Program-made: the position numbers and the translations under genes
Notes under the pieces: model-generated
Seen by the model: the letters and a program-made list of their open reading frames with translations, nothing else
What the model was told of the DNA's origin: nothing
Database searches by the model: none
Shown: one piece after another, positions 1-6,776 of the stretch
Numbering within the stretch: the first letter of the stretch is position 1
Layout: every line of letters starts with the position of its first letter
Assembly (NCBI GenBank): GCA_900757415.1
Contig: CAAENU010000181.1
Span: 1-10,948, forward strand
Source of the DNA: an uncultured Oscillospiraceae bacterium
GTDB lineage: Bacteria; Bacillota; Clostridia; Oscillospirales; Oscillospiraceae
Length of the DNA stretch: 10,948 nucleotides
Reading direction: 5' to 3'

Positions 1-22
1 CCGCAGAAGAAAAATCTACCCT

Positions 23-51
23 ATTGTACCCAAGGCCGGCGGAATTGTCAA
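23..51 (-). promoter_or_regulatory. Consensus sigma-A promoter for an off-window gene to the left
   Basis: Read on the minus strand there is a perfect -35 box TTGACA (51-46), a 17-bp spacer and a -10 box TACAAT (28-23, five of six matches to consensus). Transcription would start near position 16 and run out of the left edge, so the gene it serves is not visible. It is divergent from the yceD promoter, with the two -35 boxes about 58 bp apart. Confidence 0.75.
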
Positions 52-91
52 AGGGAATTCACCATCGGGCGGAAAAAGCGAAAAGTGGGGA

Positions 92-107
92 ATTTTTTGC
101 AAAAAAT
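92..107. repeat. Perfect 16-bp A/T palindrome upstream of the yceD promoter
   Basis: The sequence ATTTTTTGCAAAAAAT is identical to its own reverse complement. It ends 2 bp before the -35 box of the yceD promoter. Two A/T tracts of six meeting at a GC step could act as an UP element, as intrinsically bent DNA, or as an operator for a dimeric regulator. The sequence alone does not separate these. Confidence 0.6.
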
Positions 108-109
108 GT

Positions 110-138
110 TTGACAACCTTTTGCTTTCACGCTATAAT
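110..138 (+). promoter_or_regulatory. Perfect consensus sigma-A promoter of yceD-rpmF
   Basis: A perfect -35 box TTGACA (110-115), a 17-bp spacer and a perfect -10 box TATAAT (133-138). The expected transcription start, near 145, leaves a leader of about 20 nt before the ATG at 166. That leader carries a GAGGTG ribosome binding site at 156-161. A fully consensus promoter fits the high demand for a ribosomal protein gene. Confidence 0.85.
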
Positions 139-165
139 ACTATTTGTGTCATTGCGAGGTGTACT

Positions 166-663
166 ATGCTTTTGAATGTAAACAAGCTGCTGCATACGCC
201 GGATGCGGCGCAGGATTTTTCTTTTGAAATGGACCTGAGCGATTTGGAATTCGGCGGCAGCTACCCCGTGTCCCTGCCGGTCACTGTGGAAGGCCGGATC
301 AGGAACAAGGCCGGCGTCCTGCTGTGTACGCTCGAGGCAAGTACGACACTCCACTGTATCTGTGACCGCTGCGCGGAACCCTTTACCGAGGACAAAACCG
401 TTGAATACCAGTGCGTGCTGGCAGAGGAACGGCAGTCCGATGATGATGAGGAGATCGTGCTGCTGGAAAATGATGAGGTGGACTTGGGCGAAGTGGCTCG
501 CACTGCGTTTATCCTTGAGATGGACACGAAAACCCTCTGCTCTCCCGATTGTAAGGGCCTGTGCCCCGGCTGCGGCGCAAACTTGAACCATGAGGCATGC
601 CGCTGCAAAAAGGCGGTAGATCCGCGGCTTGCAAAGCTGGCACAGCTTTTGGAAGATCGGTAA
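166..663 (+). CDS. yceD: YceD/DUF177 family protein (23S rRNA accumulation protein)
   Basis: A 165-residue protein. The C-terminal half has the family signature: cysteines C64, C66 and C69 (LHCICDRC), then the Cys cluster C125, C129, C133, C136, C145 and C147 around KGLCPGCGANLN, with an acidic stretch near residues 91-97 between them. Family members (DUF177) are linked to 23S rRNA accumulation and are almost always next to rpmF, as here. The cysteines suggest a zinc-binding fold, which is inference. An upstream in-frame ATG at 85 was rejected because it lies before the -35 box; the ATG at 166 follows GAGGTG with a 4-nt gap and the perfect promoter at 110-138. rpmF follows after 61 bp and is probably co-transcribed. 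Confidence 0.9.
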   Translation: MLLNVNKLLHTPDAAQDFSFEMDLSDLEFGGSYPVSLPVTVEGRIRNKAGVLLCTLEASTTLHCICDRCAEPFTEDKTVEYQCVLAEERQSDDDEEIVLLENDEVDLGEVARTAFILEMDTKTLCSPDCKGLCPGCGANLNHEACRCKKAVDPRLAKLAQLLEDR

Positions 664-724
664 AGCGGAAACTGAACTATTATACTACTGCTCACGGCAG
701 TTAAAAGACCAAGGAGGTGTCAAC

Positions 725-922
725 ATGGCAGTCCCTAAGGGAAAAGTATCGAAGCAAAGACGCAATAAGAGACGCAGCTCCGTGTGGAAGCTGGCGACTC
801 CCGGTCTGGTGGCATGCCCCAAGTGTGGTGCGCTGCATCTGCCTCACAGAATGTGCCCGGAATGCGGTACCTACAATGGCCGTCAGGTCAAGGAGATCAA
901 GTCCGTGGCCGCTGGCAAGTAA
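725..922 (+). CDS. rpmF: 50S ribosomal protein L32
   Basis: A 65-residue basic protein beginning MAVPKGKVSKQRRNKRRSS, the typical N-terminus of bacterial L32, a component of the large ribosomal subunit. It is the zinc-ribbon (C+) form: two CxxC knuckles at C31/C34 (CPKCG) and C44/C47 (CPECG). The length is normal for the family. The start is fixed by the canonical MAVPK N-terminus and an AGGAGGTG ribosome binding site at 712-719, 5 nt before the ATG. It is the second gene of the yceD-rpmF operon and is closed by the terminator at 945-979. The longer in-frame reading upstream lacks L32 similarity. Confidence 0.97.
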   Translation: MAVPKGKVSKQRRNKRRSSVWKLATPGLVACPKCGALHLPHRMCPECGTYNGRQVKEIKSVAAGK

Positions 923-944
923 GTCATCGACGTGTGTCCTTGTT

Positions 945-979
945 AGGAGGGAAGAGCTATCTTCCCTCCTTACTTTTTT
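945..979 (+). terminator. Rho-independent terminator after rpmF
   Basis: The left arm AGGAGGGAAG (945-954) pairs with CTTCCCTCCT (961-970), giving a 10-bp stem that gains one more A-T pair inside and closes on a 4-nt loop. A run of six T residues follows at 974-979. It lies 22 bp past the rpmF stop and separates this operon from the next. Confidence 0.9.
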
Positions 980-1007
980 GCTTTTAACAGATTTTTTGCT
1001 TTATATC

Positions 1008-1036
1008 TTGCGTATAGGGGGGAAAATCGCTATAAT
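1008..1036 (+). promoter_or_regulatory. Probable promoter of the DUF512-der-plsY operon
   Basis: A perfect -10 box TATAAT (1031-1036) lies 17 bp after a weak -35 box TTGCGT (1008-1013, three of six matches). It sits between the rpmF terminator and the DUF512 start, leaving a leader of about 40 nt. The weak -35 box lowers confidence. Confidence 0.55.
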
Positions 1037-1085
1037 GATTAAGTTACTATGCGGCCATGCGCCATTTTATAGGAGAGCTTTCACC

Positions 1086-2387
1086 ATGAGTACCGTCATC
1101 ACATCCATAGACCCTCATTCCCCGGCGGAAAAGGCCGGGATCACCGTGGGGGAGCAGCTGCTGGAGATCAACGGCCACAAGATTGTGGACGTGCTGGACT
1201 ACCGGTTTTACGGCTATGATCCCAAAACAGTGCTGCGTCTGCGCCGGGATGACCATGTGCGCACGGTTACCATCCGAAAGCCGGAGGGGCAGGATCTGGG
1301 CCTGAATTTTCAGACCTATCTGATGGATGAGATGCACCAATGCGCCAACCACTGCCTGTTCTGTTTTGTGGACCAGATGCCGCCCAATATGCGCCCATCC
1401 CTGTATATCAAGGACGATGATGAGCGCCTGAGCTTTCTGCTGGGCAACTATACCACGCTGACCAACCTTTCCGAGCGGGAGGCCCAGCGGATCATTGATT
1501 TGCATATCAGTCCTATCAACGTCTCCGTTCATGCTACGGATCCGCAGCTGCACTGTACGCTGCTGGGCAACAAGAACGCGGTGCGGTCGCTGGAATATAT
1601 CAAGGCATTCTGCAAAGCCGGGATCGTGATGAACGGCCAGATCGTGATCTGCCCGGGTTGGAATGACGGCGAACAGCTGCGCCGCACCCTGCGGGATCTG
1701 ACGGAGTGGCAGTTTTCCAGCTGCTCGCTGGTGCCGGTGGGGATTACCAAGTACCGGCAGGGACTGGCTAAACTGACGCCGGTGGACAGCGCATGCGCCC
1801 GGCAGATCATTGCCGATGCCGAGGCCTTTGGCGGGGAAAACCTGCGCCGTTTCGGAACGCGCCGTTTTTTCTGCGCCGATGAGTTGTTTTTGCGGGCTGG
1901 AATGGAGCTTCCCGGCGAGGATTACTATGAGGGCTATCGCCAGCTGGAAAACGGCGTGGGTATGCTGCGCCTGCTGGAGCAGGAGTTCCTTGGTGCCATG
2001 GGCATGGAAGATCCCAACGCGGCGCCCACCCCCTTTACCATTGCCACGGGAACTGCCGCCGCGCCGTTCCTGCAAGGTCTGATGGACAAAGCAAAGGCAT
2101 ATTTCCCGCGGTTAGATGCGCAGGTGCAGGCGGTGAAAAACGATTTCTTCGGCCATACCATCGATGTGGCCGGCCTGCTGACGGGGCAGGATATTGCCGC
2201 GCAGCTGAAGGGCCGGGTGGCTGGACGGCGGGTGCTGCTGCCAGTGCACATGCTGCGCCACGGAGAAACGGTGTTTTTGGATGATTACACGGTGGACAGG
2301 CTGTCGCAGGAGCTGGGCAGTCCTGTGCAGATCGTGGGCGCCGACGGCGGCGAGCTGCTGGACGCTATTTTGGAAACGGAGGGATAA
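1086..2387 (+). CDS. PDZ / radical-SAM-like DUF512 protein
   Basis: A 433-residue protein. Residues about 4-65 form a PDZ-like domain (SPAEKAGITVGEQLLEINGH). Next comes a CX3CX2C motif at C86, C90 and C93 (CANHCLFC), the radical-SAM iron-sulfur pattern, then a barrel-like middle, and a C-terminal DUF512 region ending near HGETVFLDDYTVDRL. This architecture is a known family with no established reaction; it probably binds a 4Fe-4S cluster and acts in the cytoplasm (inference). The ATG at 1086 has AGGAGAG at 1071-1077 and begins the PDZ domain. Longer in-frame starts were rejected: 717 reads through rpmF out of frame, and 1035 overlaps the -10 box. The stop lies 3 bp before the der ATG. Confidence 0.88.
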   Translation: MSTVITSIDPHSPAEKAGITVGEQLLEINGHKIVDVLDYRFYGYDPKTVLRLRRDDHVRTVTIRKPEGQDLGLNFQTYLMDEMHQCANHCLFCFVDQMPPNMRPSLYIKDDDERLSFLLGNYTTLTNLSEREAQRIIDLHISPINVSVHATDPQLHCTLLGNKNAVRSLEYIKAFCKAGIVMNGQIVICPGWNDGEQLRRTLRDLTEWQFSSCSLVPVGITKYRQGLAKLTPVDSACARQIIADAEAFGGENLRRFGTRRFFCADELFLRAGMELPGEDYYEGYRQLENGVGMLRLLEQEFLGAMGMEDPNAAPTPFTIATGTAAAPFLQGLMDKAKAYFPRLDAQVQAVKNDFFGHTIDVAGLLTGQDIAAQLKGRVAGRRVLLPVHMLRHGETVFLDDYTVDRLSQELGSPVQIVGADGGELLDAILETEG

Positions 2388-2390
2388 GTG

Positions 2391-3719
2391 ATGGCAAAAC
2401 CCCTGATTGCAATTGTAGGACGACCCAATGTGGGCAAGTCCATGCTGTTTAATAAATTGATCGGGCGGCGGTTGAGTATCGTGGAGGATACGCCCGGTGT
2501 GACCCGGGATCGTATTTACGGCGAAAGCGAATGGCTGGGCCGCAAATTCCGGCTGGTGGATACCGGCGGTATTGAACCCAGTACCGACAACCAGATTCTC
2601 TCCTTTATGCGGGAGCAGGCACAGATCGCCATTGACAACGCCACGGTTATCATTTTCGTTACCGATATCAAGACCGGTATGACCGCCGCCGATCAGGAGG
2701 TGGCGGGTATGCTGCAGCGCAGCAAAAAGCCTATCGTGCTGGCGGTCAACAAAATGGATGCCACCGGCACGGTGGATCCCGATTTTTATGAATTTTATAA
2801 TCTGGGACTGGGCGATCCTGTTGCCGTATCCGCCGTTCATGGTCATGGTACCGGCGACCTGCTGGACGAATGCCTGAAGTATTTTCCGGCAGAGGAGGAC
2901 GAAGACGATGAATCCGATGTGATTCAGGTGGCCATTATCGGCAAACCAAATGTGGGCAAGTCCAGCCTGACCAATAAGATTCTGGGCGAGCAGCGGGTCA
3001 TCGTCAGCAATGTGGCGGGCACCACCCGCGATGCCATCGACAGTTATTTTGAAAACGCGCAGGGCAAATATAACTTCATCGACACCGCCGGCATGCGGAA
3101 GAAGTCCAAGGTGGACGACAATATCGAAAAGTACAGTGTTCTGCGGGCCACCATGGCGATTGAGCGCAGCGATGTGTGCCTCATTATGATCGACGCCAAT
3201 GACGGCGTGACCGAACAGGACACCAAGGTGGCAGGACTTGCCCATGAGGCGGGAAAGGCCTGCATCATCGTGGTCAACAAGTGGGATGCGGTGGAAAAGG
3301 ACGACAAGACCATGGATCGTATGCGCGAGAATGTGCGCCGCGACCTCAGTTTTATGCCCTATGCGCCCATCGTGTTCATTTCCGCTCTGACGGGCCAGCG
3401 GGTGAACCGCCTGTTTGAACTGATCAACTATGTCAATGATCAGGCTTCTATGCGCATTACCACCGGTATGCTCAATAGCGTGCTGGCCGACGCACAGACC
3501 CGTGTGCAGCCGCCTACCGACAAGGGCCGCCGCCTGAAGATCTACTATATGACGCAGGTGGGCATCAAGCCTCCGCATTTTGTGGTATTCTGCAACGACA
3601 AGAAGCTGTTCCATTTCTCCTACCGGCGGTATCTGGAGAACCAGATCCGCAGCGTATTCGGCCTGGAGGGAACGCCCATTATCATGACCATTCGCCAGAA
3701 GGGAGAGGACGAGGGCTGA
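2391..3719 (+). CDS. der: GTPase Der (EngA), ribosome assembly factor
   Basis: A 442-residue protein with two tandem GTPase domains and a C-terminal KH-like domain, the hallmark of Der, which binds the 50S subunit during its assembly. Domain 1 has G1 GRPNVGKS (10-17), G2/G3 elements VEDTPGVTRD (31-40) and DTGG (57-60), and G4 NKMD (120-123). An acidic linker (EEDEDDESD, 168-176) leads to domain 2 with G1 GKPNVGKS (184-191), DTAGMRKK (231-238) and NKWD (296-299). The KH-like region is about 350-435. All key motifs are intact. A GTG at 2388 is also in frame, but GGAGGG at 2378-2383 is spaced 7 nt from the ATG at 2391 and only 4 nt from the GTG, so the ATG is preferred. The stop overlaps the plsY start. 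Confidence 0.97.
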   Translation: MAKPLIAIVGRPNVGKSMLFNKLIGRRLSIVEDTPGVTRDRIYGESEWLGRKFRLVDTGGIEPSTDNQILSFMREQAQIAIDNATVIIFVTDIKTGMTAADQEVAGMLQRSKKPIVLAVNKMDATGTVDPDFYEFYNLGLGDPVAVSAVHGHGTGDLLDECLKYFPAEEDEDDESDVIQVAIIGKPNVGKSSLTNKILGEQRVIVSNVAGTTRDAIDSYFENAQGKYNFIDTAGMRKKSKVDDNIEKYSVLRATMAIERSDVCLIMIDANDGVTEQDTKVAGLAHEAGKACIIVVNKWDAVEKDDKTMDRMRENVRRDLSFMPYAPIVFISALTGQRVNRLFELINYVNDQASMRITTGMLNSVLADAQTRVQPPTDKGRRLKIYYMTQVGIKPPHFVVFCNDKKLFHFSYRRYLENQIRSVFGLEGTPIIMTIRQKGEDEG

Positions 3720-4357
3720 TGAGCATCGTGTTTTGTGTGGCGCTGACGCTGCTGGTTTCCTATTTGCTGGGTTGCTTTAACGGCGCGGTAGTGATCTCTC
3801 ATTTCATTATCAAGGATGACGTCCGTTCCCATGGCAGCGGAAATGCGGGCCTGACAAACTTCTACCGCACCTATGGCGCCAAATATGCGCTGGGCGTGAT
3901 CGCCTGCGACATGGGCAAGACGGTGGTGGCGGGCCTTATCGGCGGCTATCTGTTTTATTTTGTGTGCCGCGATTGGACGCTGGGCCTGCTGCTGGCCGGG
4001 ATCGGCTGTGAGTTGGGGCATATGTTTCCCGCTTTTTATGGATTCAAGGGCGGAAAGGGCATCCTGTGCGGCGGCACGCTGGCGTGGATGCTGGGCTGGA
4101 AGGTGGGCCTGACTGCCTGGGGGCTGTTTGCGGTGCTGTGGCTGCTGAGCAAGTATGTATCCCTTGGCTCTGTGTTCGCAGGTGTGAGCCTGACCGTTTC
4201 CGTATTTTTGTTCTACGGCCACAACTGGCTGTATACGGCGCTGGCTTTTATGATCTCTGCGCTGGTGGTCTGGTGTCATCGGGAGAATATTAACCGCCTG
4301 ATTCACGGAACGGAGCGAAAATTCCAATGGCATTCCGGCCCGCCGAAAGAAAACTAA
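3719..4357 (+). CDS. plsY: Acyl-phosphate:glycerol-3-phosphate acyltransferase PlsY
   Basis: A 212-residue integral membrane protein. PlsY transfers an acyl group from acyl phosphate to glycerol-3-phosphate, giving lysophosphatidate, the first step of membrane phospholipid synthesis. Three conserved cytoplasmic motifs are visible: SHGSGNAGLTN (37-47; the usual form is GSGNxGxTN), CDMGK (63-67; equivalent to the common LDxxKG, here without the final glycine), and GHMFPAFYGFKGGKG (100-114). Hydrophobic segments separate them. The ATG overlaps the der stop in a TGATG arrangement, which implies translational coupling. PlsX, its usual acyl-phosphate supplier, is not in the window. The charged tail after about residue 190 is poorly conserved. 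Confidence 0.93.
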   Translation: MSIVFCVALTLLVSYLLGCFNGAVVISHFIIKDDVRSHGSGNAGLTNFYRTYGAKYALGVIACDMGKTVVAGLIGGYLFYFVCRDWTLGLLLAGIGCELGHMFPAFYGFKGGKGILCGGTLAWMLGWKVGLTAWGLFAVLWLLSKYVSLGSVFAGVSLTVSVFLFYGHNWLYTALAFMISALVVWCHRENINRLIHGTERKFQWHSGPPKEN

Positions 4358-4389
4358 TGACGACCTTATGAGAGAAAGGATTATTCACA

Positions 4390-5301
4390 ATGAAGCACAA
4401 TCAAGTCCGTCAGGTGGTATTTCCCATTCTGGCTGCGTTTATCTGGGGTACGGCGTTTGTGGCGCAGGACATGTGCGCCGATGCGATCGGAGCGTTTGCG
4501 TTTAATGCTGCGCGCTACTTTATCGCGGTGCTGACGCTGCTGGTGGTTATTTTCATCAGCGACAAGCTGAAGAAGGACAAACCCAGTCTGACAGCAATTC
4601 AGCGCAAGGCTGCCAACAAAAGGCTGTGGCTGGGCGGACTGTGCTGCGGCGCGGCGCTGGCCATCGCCTCTAACTTCCAGCAGGCAGGTCTTGTGGCCGG
4701 CACCGAGGCCGGCAAGGCGGGCTTTATCACGGCGCTGTATGTGGTGCTGGTGCCGGTGTTCGGCCTGTTTTTCAAGCGGAAGGTGAATTTGCCCACTTGG
4801 ATCGCCGTGGTATGCAGCGTTGTGGCGCTGTATCTGCTGTGCATCAAGGGCGACTTTTCGCTGGCTCCCGGCGATTTCCTGGTTTTGATGTGTGCCGTGT
4901 GCTTTGCGGTACATATTCTGGTGATTGATTATTTCACCGGATTCTGCGACGGTGTGAAGCTCAGCTGCCTGCAGTTCCTGTTTGCGGGAACCATCTCGGC
5001 GGTCTGCATGTTTATTTTTGAGACGGTGGACTTTGCCGCCATGCTCTCCTGCATCCTGCCGCTGCTGTATGTGGGCGTGTTTTCCTGCGGCGTAGGCTAT
5101 ACCTTGCAGATTCTGGCCCAAAAGGATTCCAACCCCACGGTGGTCACCATCCTGCTGAGTCTGGAGAGCGTATTCGCTGTAATCGCCGGGGCGATTATCC
5201 TGCACCAGCAGATGACCACCCGGGAGTATATCGGCTGTGTGATCATGTTTGCCGCGGTAATTCTGGCGCAGATCCAGTTCCCGGAAAAGAAAACGGCATA
5301 A
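4390..5301 (+). CDS. EamA/DMT-superfamily transporter
   Basis: A 303-residue protein with about ten predicted hydrophobic helices arranged as two EamA repeats. Repeat 1 starts with the typical FIWGTAFVAQ (17-26) and contains AGKAGFITALYVVLVP (107-122). Repeat 2 starts near APGDFLVLMCAVCFAV (159-174) and ends with LSLESVFAVIAGAIIL (256-271), the conserved final-helix region of drug/metabolite transporters. The substrate cannot be told from sequence; such proteins export or import amino acids, sugars or other small metabolites. The ATG is preceded by AAAGGA at 4375-4380. It lies 32 bp after plsY with no terminator between them, so it is probably the last gene of that operon, closed by the hairpin at 5316-5359. 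Confidence 0.9.
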   Translation: MKHNQVRQVVFPILAAFIWGTAFVAQDMCADAIGAFAFNAARYFIAVLTLLVVIFISDKLKKDKPSLTAIQRKAANKRLWLGGLCCGAALAIASNFQQAGLVAGTEAGKAGFITALYVVLVPVFGLFFKRKVNLPTWIAVVCSVVALYLLCIKGDFSLAPGDFLVLMCAVCFAVHILVIDYFTGFCDGVKLSCLQFLFAGTISAVCMFIFETVDFAAMLSCILPLLYVGVFSCGVGYTLQILAQKDSNPTVVTILLSLESVFAVIAGAIILHQQMTTREYIGCVIMFAAVILAQIQFPEKKTA

Positions 5302-5315
5302 TGTTTCAACCTTGA

Positions 5316-5359
5316 AAAACGCAGCACTGACCGCATAAGCGCGATCGGTGCTGCGTTTT
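5316..5359. terminator. Bidirectional terminator between convergent operons
   Basis: AAAACGCAGCACTGA (5316-5330) pairs with 5345-5359 over 15 bp with a single G-T wobble, and three more pairs can form inside after one mismatch. The arm ends are A on the left and T on the right, so each strand gets a short T run (TTTT on plus, five T on minus). It lies 14 bp after the transporter stop and downstream of the minus-strand mog gene, so it can serve both. Confidence 0.8.
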
Positions 5360-5370
5360 ACACTGATTGG

Positions 5371-5388
5371 CCGGACGATGCCGTCCGG
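5371..5388. repeat. 7-bp inverted repeat in the convergent spacer
   Basis: CCGGACG (5371-5377) and CGTCCGG (5382-5388) are perfect reverse complements around a 4-nt ATGC loop. A second, smaller hairpin (CAGCC-TCC-GGCTG, 5406-5418) follows. Both lie between the bidirectional terminator and the mog stop codon. They could protect the mog mRNA 3' end or help termination; neither has an adjoining T run. Confidence 0.55.
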
Positions 5389-5432
5389 GTTGCAGAACCA
5401 TAAAGCAGCCTCCGGCTGACTGGTCGGCTTGC

Positions 5433-5912
5433 TCAATGCCCCTCGGCGGCCATCATGTGCAGGGCATGTTCCAGCGTGCCGATAACGGCGGCGAGATTTT
5501 CTCTGGCGGCCTTTTCTGAGCCGGGAAGATTGACGATCAGACTGCTGCCTCTTGTGCCGGCAACGGCACGGGAAAGCATGGCCCGCGGCGTGATCTTCAG
5601 GCCTTCCACCCACATGGCTACCGGGATGGCGCGTATTTCGCGCTCCAGCACCGCCAGTGTCGCTTCCGGCGTCACATCGCGGGGAGACAATCCGGTGCCT
5701 CCGGTGGTCATCACAAGGTCGATGTGCCGCATGTCGGCACATTCGCGGAGTGCTGCGCTGATCTGCTCCTTTTCATCCGGCACGATGGCTGTGTGGACGA
5801 CGGTGTATCCACTCTCCTTCAGCATAGCGCTGACGGCGGGGCCGCTGGTATCCTGCCGGAGTCCCTTGCTGCCCTGATCGCTGACGGTGATGACGGCTGC
5901 GGTATAACTCAT
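5433..5912 (-). CDS. mog: MogA/MoaB-family molybdenum cofactor biosynthesis protein
   Basis: A 159-residue protein of the MPT-binding (MoCF_biosynth) fold. MogA adenylylates molybdopterin before molybdenum insertion by MoeA; in many Gram-positive bacteria a MoaB-type protein does this job. Visible motifs are AVITVSDQGSKGLRQDTSGP (6-25), the signature TTGGTGLSPRDVTPEAT (69-85) that binds the molybdopterin phosphate, and GSSLIVNLPGS (122-132). The length matches the stand-alone family. The ATG overlaps the stop of the upstream regulator by 4 bp (ATGA), with an AGGAGGAG ribosome binding site inside the end of the regulator gene. It therefore belongs to a two-gene operon divergent from moaA. Whether it is mogA- or moaB-type needs a tree. 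Confidence 0.9.
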   Translation of the reverse strand: MSYTAAVITVSDQGSKGLRQDTSGPAVSAMLKESGYTVVHTAIVPDEKEQISAALRECADMRHIDLVMTTGGTGLSPRDVTPEATLAVLEREIRAIPVAMWVEGLKITPRAMLSRAVAGTRGSSLIVNLPGSEKAARENLAAVIGTLEHALHMMAAEGH

Positions 5913-6688
5913 AAATGCTCCTCCTGTTTTCGATAACCCAATGCGGTTGAGATCATGGCGGCGGTGGCGCAGACCTGCTCCACTGCCATGCGGAATTCTT
6001 CAGAGTGAATGCTGCGGAACATTCCGATCACACCGACGGTATAACGTACCTTACCCTCCACGGTGTAAATCGGTGCTGAGATGGAGCGCAGACCGATTTT
6101 ATATTCGCCGTTTTCAATGGCGTAGCCGTTAGCGCGGCAGGTATCGGCCTCCCGCAGCAGCGAGGGAATATCGGTGATGGTATGGGGCGTAAACTGATCC
6201 ATGCTCTGGCTGCGCAGCAGTGCCTCTGCACCGGTGCGGGACATGTGGGCCAGAAAGACCTTGCCCTGCGACGTGCAGTAGATGGGCAGCCGGGAGCCTG
6301 TTTCCGAAACGATACGCAGTGCGTTGCGGGCCTCCACCTGATCCAGCGTGATCACGCTGCCGCCCTCGCAAACGGACAGCATTACCGATGCATCGGTTTG
6401 CTGGCACAGGTGCTCCATGTAGGGCCGTGCCACCAGCGAGATATCCCATGAGCGTTCTACCTGCCGGCCATATTCAAAAAGCCGCAGACCAAGTGTGTAT
6501 CGCCCGTCCTGTGTTTGCGTTACCACATCATACTGGCGCATGGTGGTCAAAAGGCCGAACACCGTGCTTTTGGGATACCCGCATAGATCGGTCAATTCCT
6601 TCAGCAGCAGGGGTTTTCCGGCTTGGCTCAGCATTTGCAGCAGCTTCATGGCCTTTGCTACGGAAAGGATAATATTGCCGTCCTCCAT
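5909..6688 (-). CDS. IclR-family transcriptional regulator
   Basis: A 259-residue protein. An N-terminal winged helix-turn-helix covers about residues 5-65 (LLLKELTDLCGYPKSTVFGL, 27-46, contains the recognition helix). A long helix (about 68-95) links it to the IclR effector-binding domain (about 100-255), with typical elements LPIYCTSQGKVFLAHM (134-149) and ANGYAIENGEY (186-196). Family members bind small molecules and repress or activate neighbouring genes. The ATG at 6688 is preferred over the GTG at 6697, because the GTG lies inside the near-perfect ribosome binding site AAGGGGGGTGATC (6704-6692). Position and overlap with mog, and divergence from moaA, make it the likely local regulator of the molybdenum cofactor genes. 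The effector is unknown. Confidence 0.9.
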   Translation of the reverse strand: MEDGNIILSVAKAMKLLQMLSQAGKPLLLKELTDLCGYPKSTVFGLLTTMRQYDVVTQTQDGRYTLGLRLFEYGRQVERSWDISLVARPYMEHLCQQTDASVMLSVCEGGSVITLDQVEARNALRIVSETGSRLPIYCTSQGKVFLAHMSRTGAEALLRSQSMDQFTPHTITDIPSLLREADTCRANGYAIENGEYKIGLRSISAPIYTVEGKVRYTVGVIGMFRSIHSEEFRMAVEQVCATAAMISTALGYRKQEEHL

Positions 6689-6691
6689 GCG

Positions 6692-6704
6692 GATCACCCC
6701 CCTT
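6692..6704 (-). promoter_or_regulatory. Extended ribosome binding site that fixes the IclR gene start
   Basis: On the minus strand the leader reads AAGGGGGGTGATC, differing little from the 16S-complementary AAGGAGGTGATC. Its G core is 8 nt from the ATG at 6688. It contains the alternative GTG codon at 6697, which would have no room for a ribosome binding site of its own. Confidence 0.75.
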
Positions 6705-6712
6705 TTTTAAAC

Positions 6713-6741
6713 AGCATAGCCGCGGCGTGATTTTTTGTCAA
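6713..6741 (-). promoter_or_regulatory. Strong sigma-A promoter of the IclR-mog operon
   Basis: On the minus strand, a perfect -35 box TTGACA (6741-6736), a 17-bp spacer and a -10 box TATGCT (6718-6713, four of six matches). Transcription should start near 6706, leaving a very short leader of about 18 nt that is mostly ribosome binding site. Confidence 0.8.
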
Positions 6742-6745
6742 GAAT

Positions 6746-6776
6746 AATCCGACAAAGATGACGTAAAATCCGATAA
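6746..6776. repeat. Direct repeats 21 bp apart over the moaA promoter; possible operator
   Basis: AATCCGACAA (6746-6755) and AATCCGATAA (6767-6776) differ at one base and start 21 bp apart, two turns of the helix. Copy 1 covers the -35 box and copy 2 the -10 box of the likely moaA promoter. An inverted pair TTTGTC (6734-6739) / GACAAA (6751-6756) spans both divergent -35 boxes, but it follows partly from the two boxes sharing GACA. IclR binding here is inference. Confidence 0.4.

Noticed and set aside
717..1085. Upstream extension of the DUF512 frame through rpmF
   Set aside because: It overlaps rpmF in another frame, crosses a strong terminator and adds no recognisable sequence. The PDZ start at 1086 has its own ribosome binding site.
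2112..3614. A 500-codon open frame on the minus strand opposite der
   Set aside because: It runs antisense to an intact, fully motif-bearing der gene. It has a His/Gln-rich composition typical of shadow frames in GC-rich DNA and no recognisable domain.
5302..5432. A small gene in the convergent spacer
   Set aside because: The stretch is taken up by the terminator and two small hairpins, and no frame with a ribosome binding site was found.
4381..5742. A 453-codon minus-strand frame across the transporter and the mog region
   Set aside because: It spans the bidirectional terminator and lies in a different frame from mog. It is low-complexity in His, Gln and Arg with no domain.
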